A stretch of 64,000 nucleotides of DNA, taken from contig NZ_CP159831.1 of the NCBI RefSeq assembly GCF_047730075.1, forward strand, positions 620,001 through 684,000, written 5' to 3'. This document shows positions 9,221-17,653 of the stretch, piece after piece. The stretch is from Njordibacter sp905182035. Its GTDB lineage: Bacteria; Pseudomonadota; Gammaproteobacteria; Pseudomonadales; Balneatricaceae. A program made the position numbers and the translations under genes. The notes below the pieces were generated by a model. That model did not search any database. It was not told where the DNA came from and was given only the letters and a program-made list of their open reading frames with translations. How positions within the stretch are numbered: the first letter of the stretch is position 1; each line of letters starts with the position of its first letter.

Positions 9221-10348
9221 TTATTTAGCGGGTGTTTTTGGTATCAAGCCTAGGGCGTCAAAGTTAAACGGTAGGGGAGTCAGCTGGCCTTGTAATATAC
9301 CAAGGTTGGTGTGAGCGTCTAGCGTAAGGTTAGTGCCTAAAGCGGACAAAGAGCACAAGACAAACGCCAAGTGTACGCCATATTTTGGGGAATAAGCTTG
9401 GCTAGTAATTTCACCTACACACAGGTCACCTAAGTACACGTTCGAATCAGAAATTGTACAGGCTTGGTCGATGACTAAACCCTTTAGTTGACGCTGGGGC
9501 ACAAGTTGACGCAGAGCAGGCAGAGATAAGCTGTCAATGTTTGCATCTAGGTCGACGTATTGGCCTAGGCCACATTCAAAAGGAGTGGTGTCGTAATCCA
9601 TGTCATTACCTAATGACAATAAACCACTTTCAACACGTTCAATCCCATTAGGGCAACCTGGGCCTACGCTTAGGTCTTGTCCCTTATCAAAAAGCTCATC
9701 CCATAATGGGCCAGCAAGGCTGGCATCGTTAACATAAATTTCAAAGCCACCTTGTTTACTCCAGCCAGACCGAGCCACCTGCATGTCTACACCTTGGTAG
9801 GACATAGCTTTAATGTTGAAGAATTTAATTTCACGCACACTTTCACCAAACACTCTGGCCATCAGTTCTTCGGCCTTTGGGCCTTGAACGGCAAGGGGCC
9901 AAACATCAGGTTCAGTGACGCTAACGTCCAAGTTAAAACCGGTGGCTAAGCCCTGAGCCCATAACATAACGTCTGTATCTGCAATGGATAGCCACCAATT
10001 GTTGTCAGATAACTTGATGGCGATCGGATCATTAACAATACCACCTTGAGGGTTGCAGAGTGGCACATAAAAGCAACGACCAACGTAGGCTTTGGATAAG
10101 TCTCTGGGTGTCATGAGCTGAATCAAGCGGTAGGCATCAGGCCCACTAATAGCCACTTGTTTTTCACAAGATACATCCCACACTTGCACGTGTTCACACA
10201 AATGCCAATAGTCGGCCTCAATGCTTTGGAACTTAGTGGCTAATCGGGTGTGGTTATAGACTGTGTAGCCGGTAACTCCAGCAGCCTCAACTCGACTAGT
10301 AAATGGTGTGGAGCGGATGCGGCGAGAGACAGACAGTTCTGGATTCAT
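9221..10348 (-). CDS. dmdA: DmdA-like DMSP demethylase (GcvT fold), copy 1
   Basis: A 375-residue tetrahydrofolate-dependent methyltransferase of the GcvT fold. It resembles the SAR11 DMSP demethylase DmdA (recalled from memory) along its whole length, including RSTPFTSRVE, GYTVYNH, HVQVWDVS, QLMTPRDLSK, GPGCPN and GNDMDYDTTPFECGL. Positions reported for DMSP binding in DmdA (Trp197, Glu204, Tyr206, from memory) align here with Trp196, Glu203 and Tyr205 in GWSKQGGFEIY. The start at 10348 is chosen because homology begins at MNPELSVSRR; an upstream in-frame start would add 21 unrelated residues. DmdA removes one methyl group from DMSP to give methylmercaptopropionate. It heads an operon with metY. 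Plain GcvT is the main alternative, but no other glycine-cleavage genes are nearby. Confidence 0.85.
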   Translation of the reverse strand: MNPELSVSRRIRSTPFTSRVEAAGVTGYTVYNHTRLATKFQSIEADYWHLCEHVQVWDVSCEKQVAISGPDAYRLIQLMTPRDLSKAYVGRCFYVPLCNPQGGIVNDPIAIKLSDNNWWLSIADTDVMLWAQGLATGFNLDVSVTEPDVWPLAVQGPKAEELMARVFGESVREIKFFNIKAMSYQGVDMQVARSGWSKQGGFEIYVNDASLAGPLWDELFDKGQDLSVGPGCPNGIERVESGLLSLGNDMDYDTTPFECGLGQYVDLDANIDSLSLPALRQLVPQRQLKGLVIDQACTISDSNVYLGDLCVGEITSQAYSPKYGVHLAFVLCSLSALGTNLTLDAHTNLGILQGQLTPLPFNFDALGLIPKTPAK

Positions 10349-10427
10349 AATGTTGCAACCAAGAGAAAATTGTGCCAAAAATAAGTAAGGGAAATATACG
10401 CTGCCATTCAATATGGTGAAATAGATA

Positions 10428-10461
10428 AACCTAGCCAGTCACTTTTGAGACTGGCTAGGTT
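10428..10461 (-). terminator. 13-bp perfect hairpin between the two dmdA-like genes
   Basis: AACCTAGCCAGTC (10428-10440) pairs perfectly with 10449-10461 around an 8-base loop. On the leftward transcript it is followed by a moderately T-rich stretch (TTTATCTATTT); on the other strand the T-run is better (CGTTTTTTC). It probably ends or attenuates transcripts of copy 2 before copy 1, so the two dmdA-like genes may be separately controlled. Confidence 0.6.
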
Positions 10462-10478
10462 CGTTTTTTCAAAGCGTG

Positions 10479-11597
10479 TTAACGACAGGCAGTGAGGCCT
10501 AATTCGTCAAAATCAAAAGGTAGGCTAGTCAGCACACCCCTAGCTTTACCTTGGTCTGTGTTAACCTCCACTGTGGTGGCACCATTTAAGGCTGCTAAAT
10601 CACACATTACAAAGGCTAAACGACGCATATACTTAGGTGAGTATGCTTGGCTACGAACATCGCCAATTTTTTGATCACCCACAAAGACATTTAAATCAGC
10701 TAAGTTGCGGTGGTACTCCAGTACCAAACCCATAAGTTTTTTGCTAGGCGTGTGCTTCCTCAAAGCGGGTAAGCTTAAGCTTTTGACATCTGCGTCTAGG
10801 TCTATATATTTGTCTAAACCAATTTCAAATGGTGTGGTTTCATGGTCCATATCGTTGCCAAAAGACAGTAGCCCACTTTCGATACGTTCAATAAGGTTAG
10901 GGCAGCCTGCGCGCACGTCTAGATCTTGGCCTTTAGCAAATAACTCATCCCACAATTGAGTACCAATTTCAGCATTATTCACAAACACTTCATAACCGGT
11001 CTGTTTGCTCATGCCAGAACGAGCCACTTTCATACGTTGACCATGGTAGACGAAAGGCGCAATAGCAAAAAACCCTAGCTGTTTGATTTCATCGCCAAAT
11101 ACACGGCACATAAGATCTTCAGCCTTAGGGCCTTGTACGGCTAATGGGAAAATATCTGGTTCTCTTACTTCAACATCCAAGCCAAACCCTACGGCTAGAC
11201 CTTTAGCCCAAAGTAATACGTCAGAGTCCGCAACAGACAAGCGCCAATGGCGATCATTGACCTTAATGGCCACGGCATCGTTCATCATTTTACCGTTTTC
11301 ATCACACATAGGTAGATAGTAACAGCGGCCTACTTTGGCATGGGTTAAATTCCTCGGTGTCATGTATTGAGCCAGCTGGTTAGCCCCCGGGCCCATAAGA
11401 GTCACCTGTTTTTCGCAGCTGACGTCCCATACCTGTACGTTTTCACACAAGTGCCAATAATCCACTTCGATACCACGGAATGAAGTGGCTAATAACGTAT
11501 GGTTGTAAACCGTGTAACCACTCGCACCGGCAGCCTCTACACGGCTACTAAAAGGGGTACGGCGAGTACGACGAGAAATGGACAAAAGTGGGCGCAT
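10479..11597 (-). CDS. DmdA-like GcvT-fold methyltransferase, copy 2 (altered substrate pocket)
   Basis: A 372-residue paralog of the adjacent copy 1, alignable without large gaps and with the same GYTVYNH, VQVWDVSCEKQV and GNDMDHETTPFEIGL stretches. It differs at positions linked to DMSP binding in DmdA: the Trp is Met196 and the Tyr is Phe205 (SGMSKQTGYEVFV), while Glu203 is kept. It may therefore demethylate a different onium or methylated compound, or be a weaker DMSP demethylase. The start at 11597 is supported by homology from MRPLLSISRR and a GGAG 8 bases upstream; that site lies inside a small hairpin. A 170-base gap separates it from the oxidoreductase gene upstream. Confidence 0.8.
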   Translation of the reverse strand: MRPLLSISRRTRRTPFSSRVEAAGASGYTVYNHTLLATSFRGIEVDYWHLCENVQVWDVSCEKQVTLMGPGANQLAQYMTPRNLTHAKVGRCYYLPMCDENGKMMNDAVAIKVNDRHWRLSVADSDVLLWAKGLAVGFGLDVEVREPDIFPLAVQGPKAEDLMCRVFGDEIKQLGFFAIAPFVYHGQRMKVARSGMSKQTGYEVFVNNAEIGTQLWDELFAKGQDLDVRAGCPNLIERIESGLLSFGNDMDHETTPFEIGLDKYIDLDADVKSLSLPALRKHTPSKKLMGLVLEYHRNLADLNVFVGDQKIGDVRSQAYSPKYMRRLAFVMCDLAALNGATTVEVNTDQGKARGVLTSLPFDFDELGLTACR

Positions 11598-11603
11598 GCA
11601 AAT

Positions 11604-11626
11604 GGCTCCGTTGCATAAAAAGAGCC
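11604..11626 (-). promoter_or_regulatory. Hairpin covering the ribosome-binding site of dmdA-like copy 2
   Basis: On the leftward strand GGCTC (11626-11622) can pair with GAGCC (11608-11604), a 5-bp GC-rich stem with a 13-base loop. The 3' arm contains the GGAG used to start copy 2. Sequestration of the start site is possible, but the stem is short, and no known riboswitch consensus is recognised in the 170-base leader. Confidence 0.35.
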
Positions 11627-11767
11627 CCCATTTTGCCCGCAATTGATCTAGGCATCAAGCCTTGTTGTTAATGGAGACACTGCCACGTCGCTATGTTCCT
11701 CGCAAAGGCGCAAATACATAAATACCTTATCTTTACCAACCCAGTAAAGCATCTGACCCCATAAGGT

Positions 11768-14700
11768 CTAAGCAGCATAGACCTGTTTATCAATGCTTAG
11801 ACCTTGCAGGGAAACCTCCATCTGGTCCTTAGTTTTAGCCATGGATGTAGCACGAACATGGCCGTAACCACGCACCTCCTCAAACAGGCTCATGGCAGCC
11901 AAGATGCTGATGTGGTTTTGTGAGTTAAGTAAGCCGATCAAACTATCAACTTGGTTCACAAAGTAACTCAAAAATGCACGTTCTGCTTTGCGTTCCGAGC
12001 TATAGCTGTATGGGTCTAATGCCGTTCCACGAATTCCTTTTAGCATAGATAGAGGTTTCATGAGGCGTAACATCCAACTACCAACACGGTATTTTTTTGG
12101 CTGGTTAAGATGTTTGTTCCAACCCGAAAAACCTATTGGTGATAGATTTAATGAAAGGCTGTAATCTCCGGTAAACTCGGCGGCTAATTTTGCCTTAAAG
12201 TTTGGATGAGTAAACAAACGAGCGACTTCATACTCATCCTTGACGGCCAATAACTTAAAGTAGGTAATGGCCAATGAACGTAGCAAAGGCAGGCTTTGAT
12301 CGGCAGGTAACAGCGCCGATATTTTTTCGTGCCACTGATTAAGCTGCTGGGTGTATTGTTGTGCTAATGCCTGGTTTTGATACGCCACTAGGCGTTGCTG
12401 GCGATCAGATAACAGCTCTTTATAACTGGGTGCTGCTGGTTGTATATGTAAAATCTGTGGTTGTTCTAACCCTACATGGGCTAACTGTCTACCTAAATGT
12501 AATGCCTGCAGGTTGGCTTCTATGGCTACCCCGTTTAGCTCAACGGCCTGTTTAAGGGCGCTGACAGATACTGGTACGAGGCCTTTTTGTAGGGCAAACC
12601 CGAGTAGCATCACGTTGGCAAATATGGTGTCGCCCATTTGTGCTAGTGCCAATTTATGGAAATCCAATTGGTGTATGTCTTTGTGTACGTGACGGGCGAT
12701 CAAATTAAGACACTCGTCTTGCTTGAAATCAAACCCTGCATCTTTCACAAAATTAGACACAGGAATAAGATGACTACTCAAAACCGTTTGTGTGGCTTGG
12801 CTGCACAAGCCCAGAACGCTAGGCGCAACGGTGACCACCGCATCTGCTGCCAGCAGCAAATCTGCACGGCCTTCAACAATACGAGGGGTGGTGACCTGTT
12901 CTGGTGAGTTAGCCAAACGTACATGACTTAACACGGCGCCACCTTTTTGAGCCAAGCCGGAGAAATCTAAGGTCATAAATGCATTACCATCCAAGTGTGC
13001 CGCCATACCTAGTAATGCGCCAATAGTAAGAACGCCAGTGCCGCCCACCCCAGTTACTGCAATGTTAAAGGGCTGGTCTAGATTTGTCTGAGGTTGGGGT
13101 TCTGGCAGGTCTAACAACACTTGTTTTTGAGCCTTCGGTTTGCGTACTTGGGCACCTTCGACAGTGATAAATGATGGGCAAAAACCCTTCACGCAGGATA
13201 AGTCTGCATTACAACTAGATTGGTTGATTTTACGTTTGCGCCCAAGGTCTGTCTCTAGTGGTTCTATAGCCACACAGTTAGATTGCACAGAACAATCACC
13301 ACAACCTTCACAAATTTCCGGGTGAATCCAGGCCCGGGTTTTAATGGCTTCAGCCTTGCCTTGTTTGCGCAACCGGCGTTTTTCTGTGGCACAGGTTTGT
13401 TGGAATACGATAACACTCAACCCCTGTCTTTCACGTAAACGAACCATCACTGTTTCTAGCTCGTCACGGTGGCCTAAATACACGCCCTTAGCTAGTTCTG
13501 ACTTTTTTATTTGTTTAGGGTCGTCTGCCAGCACGACAATCTCAGGTACCCCTTCATGAAACAGCTGATGGGTGAGTTGAGGCATGGTTAAAATGCCATC
13601 TACACTTTGGCCACCAGTCATTGCTACGGCATCATTAAAGAGAATTTTGTAAGTGATGTTAGCCCCAGCGGCAAGGGACTGACGAATGGCTAAAGACCCA
13701 GAATGGAAATAGGTGCCGTCGCCCAGATTAACAAATTGATGGGCTTCTGCCGTAAAGTGAGCACAACCTGCCCACATAGCACCCTCGCCACCCATTTGGC
13801 TAAAGGTTTCTGTGTTACGGTCCATCCACTGGGCCATAAAGTGGCAGCCAATGCCAGCTGCTGCGCGGCTGCCTTTGGGTACTTTGGTAGAGCTGTTATG
13901 GGGGCATCCTGCACAGTAAAAAGGTGTGCGAGTAACAGGTGCCAAAATCGAAGAACTGGTGGCATGTTGCTGGTCGATACGAGCTATTTGTGCTGAAAGG
14001 TGCATTTTGGTATCTGTGTCTAAATCAAGTTTCAGCAGGCGTTGCGCTATCACCTTGGCGACCATGGGTACATCGAGTTCTTTATCCAACGGCAGCGTGC
14101 TTTGATCCTGCTCATCAAATTTGCCAATGATACGAGGGCGCTCATGGGTGGCCCAGTTAAATAATTGTTGTTTGATCTGGTTTTCGATCACTTCACGGCG
14201 TTCTTCAATAACAAGAATTTCTTCTAAACCTTGAGAGAATTCGCGAATGCCTTGGGGTTCTAGAGGCCATGGCATACCTACTTTATAAATACTCACCCCC
14301 AGTTTAGCTGCTTGCTCATCTGTAAGGCCTAATTCGTGAATGGCTTGACGGGATTCTTCATAGGATTTGCCCGAAGCTACAATGCCAAAACGGGCTTTAG
14401 GTGAAACTAAGGTGACACGGTTGAAACCGTTAGCACGGGCAAATGCAAGGGCGGCATACGCTTTGTGATTTTGTAGTCTAGAATCTTGTAGCATGCGATC
14501 GTCGGGCCAGCGCAGATTGAGACCACCCTCTGGCACGTCGAAATCTTCAGGGATGACAAATTCCACATCTTCGTCTTTTAAATTTACAGCTGCAGTGGTT
14601 TCTACAGTTTCAGAAATAACCTTAAAACCGACCCAGCAGCCACTGTAACGTGACATAGCCAGACCCGCCAAACCCATCCATATGTATTCGTGAATAGAGG

Positions 14701-15247
14701 ATGGATAAAGTACTGGCATGGTGGATGACATAAAGGCGTGATCCGATTGATGAGGCACGGTGGAAGATTTTGCGCCATGGTCATCGCCAGCCACGCATAG
14801 TACACCACCATAAGGTGCAGAACCCGCAGCATTGGCATGTTTAAACACGTCGCCACAACGGTCTACACCTGGGCCTTTGCCATACCACATGCCCACAAGG
14901 CCATCGTATTGGGCTTCTTTAGAGAGGTGAAGTTGTTGCGAACCCCACACCATAGTGGCGGCTAGCTCCTCGTTGACACCCGCTTGAAAACGAATGTTAT
15001 GTTGATCTAGATATGGCTGTGCAAGTTCTAGGGTTTTGTCGAGCAAGCCCAGCGGTGAGCCACGATAACCACTGATAAAGCCACCAGTATTTAAGCCTGC
15101 AGCTTGGTCACGGCGTACTTGGGCCATGGGAATGCGAGCTAAGGCCTGTACACCACTCATATACACTTGGCCAGACTGTTGGCGGTAACATTCGTATAAA
15201 TCTTTGGGCTGGTGGGCAAGTGGCTTAGTCATGACAAGCTGTCTCAT
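11768..15247 (-). CDS. Indolepyruvate ferredoxin oxidoreductase, fused alpha-beta subunits
   Basis: A single 1159-residue chain joining an IorA-like TPP/pyruvate-binding part to an IorB-like part. The N-terminal domain has GGFISGYRGSPLG. The TPP region is around GDGTYFHSGSLAIRQSLAAG. A ferredoxin-like cluster segment lies near residues 640-690 with CEGCGDCSVQSNC and further cysteines in CVKGFCPSF. The IorB part begins at NIAVTGVGGTGVLTIGALLG. The enzyme decarboxylates aryl (or branched) 2-oxoacids to acyl-CoA with ferredoxin reduction, in amino acid breakdown. A divergent Lrp gene is the likely regulator. Two starts are possible, 15247 and 15232; neither has a strong ribosome-binding site. 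Confidence 0.9.
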   Translation of the reverse strand: MRQLVMTKPLAHQPKDLYECYRQQSGQVYMSGVQALARIPMAQVRRDQAAGLNTGGFISGYRGSPLGLLDKTLELAQPYLDQHNIRFQAGVNEELAATMVWGSQQLHLSKEAQYDGLVGMWYGKGPGVDRCGDVFKHANAAGSAPYGGVLCVAGDDHGAKSSTVPHQSDHAFMSSTMPVLYPSSIHEYIWMGLAGLAMSRYSGCWVGFKVISETVETTAAVNLKDEDVEFVIPEDFDVPEGGLNLRWPDDRMLQDSRLQNHKAYAALAFARANGFNRVTLVSPKARFGIVASGKSYEESRQAIHELGLTDEQAAKLGVSIYKVGMPWPLEPQGIREFSQGLEEILVIEERREVIENQIKQQLFNWATHERPRIIGKFDEQDQSTLPLDKELDVPMVAKVIAQRLLKLDLDTDTKMHLSAQIARIDQQHATSSSILAPVTRTPFYCAGCPHNSSTKVPKGSRAAAGIGCHFMAQWMDRNTETFSQMGGEGAMWAGCAHFTAEAHQFVNLGDGTYFHSGSLAIRQSLAAGANITYKILFNDAVAMTGGQSVDGILTMPQLTHQLFHEGVPEIVVLADDPKQIKKSELAKGVYLGHRDELETVMVRLRERQGLSVIVFQQTCATEKRRLRKQGKAEAIKTRAWIHPEICEGCGDCSVQSNCVAIEPLETDLGRKRKINQSSCNADLSCVKGFCPSFITVEGAQVRKPKAQKQVLLDLPEPQPQTNLDQPFNIAVTGVGGTGVLTIGALLGMAAHLDGNAFMTLDFSGLAQKGGAVLSHVRLANSPEQVTTPRIVEGRADLLLAADAVVTVAPSVLGLCSQATQTVLSSHLIPVSNFVKDAGFDFKQDECLNLIARHVHKDIHQLDFHKLALAQMGDTIFANVMLLGFALQKGLVPVSVSALKQAVELNGVAIEANLQALHLGRQLAHVGLEQPQILHIQPAAPSYKELLSDRQQRLVAYQNQALAQQYTQQLNQWHEKISALLPADQSLPLLRSLAITYFKLLAVKDEYEVARLFTHPNFKAKLAAEFTGDYSLSLNLSPIGFSGWNKHLNQPKKYRVGSWMLRLMKPLSMLKGIRGTALDPYSYSSERKAERAFLSYFVNQVDSLIGLLNSQNHISILAAMSLFEEVRGYGHVRATSMAKTKDQMEVSLQGLSIDKQVYAA

Positions 15248-15361
15248 GTAAATAGAGTGAGTTAGCGCAACAGTATGCCTTTGTTAAACTGGAAAAATAT
15301 TGCGTCTTGTTATAGAAAAACGTCATAATATGAAATATTATTGTTGTATTTATTAATATTA

Positions 15362-15377
15362 TAGGACGAGCGTCCTA
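15362..15377. promoter_or_regulatory. Perfect inverted repeat upstream of lrp-like gene, probable Lrp operator
   Basis: TAGGACG-AG-CGTCCTA is a perfect 7-bp inverted repeat with a 2-base spacer, 12 bases before the lrp-like start and inside the divergent promoter region shared with the oxidoreductase gene. Its position suits autoregulation by the Lrp protein. The surrounding region is very AT-rich. Confidence 0.5.
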
Positions 15378-15389
15378 ATATGGTGAGAT

Positions 15390-15872
15390 ATGAAGTTAGA
15401 CTCCTTTGATATCAAGATACTACAGCAACTACAAAAAGACGCAAGTCAGTCCGTGCATACCATCTCTGAGCATGTCGGCTTATCTCATACACCCTGTTGG
15501 CGGCGTATTAAGCGCTTGCAAGAAAGTGGCGTAATAAGCGCTAACGTGGCCTTGGTTAATGCTAAAAAAGTGGGCCTAGGAGTGGTGGTTTTTGTAACAG
15601 TGAAACTCAATAATCATGATGATCAGCTGTTGGCACAATTTGAAAGCGCTGCAGTGGCTATGGATGAAGTGATGCAGTGCTACATTATGTCTGGTGACGT
15701 GGATTATTTACTGCGTGTTGTAGTGCAGTCTATAGAGCAGTACGAACAAACTCTTAAACGTAAATTAGTTAAGTTACCTGGTGTTGCGGCGCTTAATTCT
15801 AGCTTTGCTTTGCGAGAACTAAAAAATCAGCATTTATTGCCATGGCAACTTGTGGCCACAGGAAAGCGTTAA
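15390..15872 (+). CDS. Lrp/AsnC family transcriptional regulator
   Basis: A 160-residue DNA-binding protein. The N-terminal AsnC-type helix-turn-helix reads LDSFDIKILQQLQKDASQSV through HTPCWRRIKRLQESGVI. The C-terminal RAM ligand-binding domain has the usual VMQCYIMSGDVDYLLRVVV strand. A GGTGAG ribosome site lies just before the ATG. It is divergent from the indolepyruvate oxidoreductase gene with a palindrome between them, which suggests amino-acid-responsive control of that gene. Confidence 0.92.
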   Translation: MKLDSFDIKILQQLQKDASQSVHTISEHVGLSHTPCWRRIKRLQESGVISANVALVNAKKVGLGVVVFVTVKLNNHDDQLLAQFESAAVAMDEVMQCYIMSGDVDYLLRVVVQSIEQYEQTLKRKLVKLPGVAALNSSFALRELKNQHLLPWQLVATGKR

Positions 15873-15882
15873 TAGTAGGCCT

Positions 15883-16815
15883 TTAGGGTGAAGCCATAAT
15901 GTAGTCAGGAACAATACCAGACTGGGTAATGTAAGGTGATACATCGTGTTTGGCGAACAAACCGTGGTCCGTCACCAAGGCTGTTTTTACACCATGTGCA
16001 GCGCCACCAAGAATGTCTGTGTGTAAGGTATCGCCAACCATTAAAATACGTTGCTTAGGAATGCTTTCTAGGCCCGCACAGGCTAATTGGTATATGTTTG
16101 AGAAGGGCTTGCCGAAAAAATGCAAGGTTACTCCATTAATGGGGCTCAGTTGGTGGGCAAAATATCCAGGTTCTAAACTGAAGCGATGTTCGTTGGGGGC
16201 CACCAAGTCTGGATTTCCCACCCATACTGGACGAGGGTTTTGGAGGAGACTCTGCATTAATAAGCATTGCTGGTGTTCAGTCCAACAGGACGCGCCCAAT
16301 AATATAAACCCGCTGACCTTATCGAATAGCTTAATATCGTTCGCTAAGGCGATACTATCTATGGGTAAGGTATCTAGCCGTGAATCGGGCCTGGCCATGA
16401 CGCCCCAAAGAGTCGTGTCTTGTGCCCGAGGAAAAGACTCGGTAAGCCCGCGGCACAATGCATCTCGGCTAGCGACTATATTCTCTAAAGCAAACTTAAA
16501 GCCCAGTTGTTTGAGTTTTATCTGAGTTTCAGTGGCGGGTAGGCTCGCACCATTAGTTAATACCATCACCCGTTTACCGGCTGATTGAAGAGTATGCACT
16601 GCTGCAGGCGCACTCTTAATGGCTGTCTGACCAAGGTTTAGCACGCCAAAGGCATCCAGTAAAAACACGTCAAAATCTTTTGCCAAATCAGCCAAGCCGT
16701 CAACCCATATACTCTTCTTAGGGAAATTCGCTGTGGGCAGGGTGTGTCGAATGGCCTCATAGCGCTCAAAAGCCCATTGGGAGGTAACTTCAATTTTTTC
16801 TAAATAGGTTTTCAT
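15883..16815 (-). CDS. HAD-superfamily (subfamily IIA, NagD-like) phosphatase
   Basis: A 310-residue HAD hydrolase. Motif I is FLLDAFGVLN (nucleophile Asp, with Ala-Phe in place of the common Asp-Gly spacing), motif II is VLTNGAS, and motif IV is MVGDTLHTDILGGAAHGVKT. The C2-type cap lies between, around residues 95-220. The DAFG variant is seen in a HAD-IIA branch of uncharacterised phosphatases. A small phosphorylated metabolite is the likely substrate. It ends 10 bases from the convergent lrp-like stop and begins 9 bases after the ion-channel gene stop, so it is probably co-transcribed with that gene. Confidence 0.82.
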   Translation of the reverse strand: MKTYLEKIEVTSQWAFERYEAIRHTLPTANFPKKSIWVDGLADLAKDFDVFLLDAFGVLNLGQTAIKSAPAAVHTLQSAGKRVMVLTNGASLPATETQIKLKQLGFKFALENIVASRDALCRGLTESFPRAQDTTLWGVMARPDSRLDTLPIDSIALANDIKLFDKVSGFILLGASCWTEHQQCLLMQSLLQNPRPVWVGNPDLVAPNEHRFSLEPGYFAHQLSPINGVTLHFFGKPFSNIYQLACAGLESIPKQRILMVGDTLHTDILGGAAHGVKTALVTDHGLFAKHDVSPYITQSGIVPDYIMASP

Positions 16816-16824
16816 TACAGAAAA

Positions 16825-17616
16825 TCAACTGCCTTGGTGTTTTAAAAGGGCTTTAATATCAGCCAGTTCGTTGCGTAAGTCAGACATGGAGGGTTCTCCG
16901 TCTGCCAAACGCTCTGCTGCGTTCTCATTTTCCATGACGTTCACAACAATGCCAATAACCATATTTAAAAACGCAAACGTAGTGAGAAAAATAAAGCTTA
17001 AGAAATACACCCAAGCGTAGCCATATATGGTCATTACTTCGTACATAACGTCGGTCCAGTCTTCAAAAGTCATGACCCTAAACAGCGTCAGCATCGAGAT
17101 GGAAATGTCGCCCCACAAAACTGAATTGATGCTACTAAAAAAAGTCGTACCGACCGCGGCGTAGATATAAAAAATGATGAACATCAGCATGAGTATGTAC
17201 CCCAACTGAGGCAGTGCCTTGATCAGCGAATTAAGCAATATTCGGAGTTCTGGCACGACAGAAATCATACGCAATACTCGGAAAATACGTATTAGTCGAC
17301 CTACTAAAGCTAACTCACTATCTTCTATAGGGATTAGGCTTACCACAACAATGATGGTGTCGAAAAGATTCCAGCCGTTAAAAAAGAACCTACTTTTATT
17401 TGGGTCGCCAGTAAATCGGATACTAATTTCAATTAAGAAAAATACTGTAATGCCGATGTCTAGGAAACCTATGACGCTGATCAGCCCAGGGGGCATGGAA
17501 TAGGTTTTAGCGCCAATGACAAGTGCCGACAGCAGGATGATGCTGACTACAAACAACTCAAATATTTTATTAGATCGTAAGGTGAATAAACGAGTTTGTA
17601 AACGGGATAAAAGCAT
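16825..17616 (-). CDS. Bacterial voltage-gated ion channel (NaChBac/NavAb family)
   Basis: A 263-residue one-domain six-helix channel. The S4 voltage sensor carries Arg107, 110, 113 and 116 at three-residue spacing (RLIRIFRVLR). The pore loop and selectivity filter are TFEDWTD at residues 183-189, followed by a long S6 (FLSFIFLTTFAFLNMVIGIV) and a C-terminal coiled coil (about 235-260) that would hold the tetramer. Sodium-selective relatives have TLESWSM or TLESWAS; here Asp replaces Ser and Met at the two positions whose acidic substitution makes NavAb calcium-permeable. Calcium conduction is therefore plausible. It lies upstream of the HAD gene on the same strand. Confidence 0.88.
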   Translation of the reverse strand: MLLSRLQTRLFTLRSNKIFELFVVSIILLSALVIGAKTYSMPPGLISVIGFLDIGITVFFLIEISIRFTGDPNKSRFFFNGWNLFDTIIVVVSLIPIEDSELALVGRLIRIFRVLRMISVVPELRILLNSLIKALPQLGYILMLMFIIFYIYAAVGTTFFSSINSVLWGDISISMLTLFRVMTFEDWTDVMYEVMTIYGYAWVYFLSFIFLTTFAFLNMVIGIVVNVMENENAAERLADGEPSMSDLRNELADIKALLKHQGS

Positions 17617-17653
17617 GAATGTAGGCTCAATTTTTAGAGTAAATAGTTGGGTA

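Noticed and set aside
9221..11597. Both genes as glycine-cleavage GcvT
   Set aside because: Sequence follows DmdA along the whole length and no gcvH, gcvP or related gene is in the window.
11598..11767. Leader of dmdA-like copy 2 as a SAM, SAH or glycine riboswitch
   Set aside because: None of the consensus cores I know could be found; only short stems are visible.
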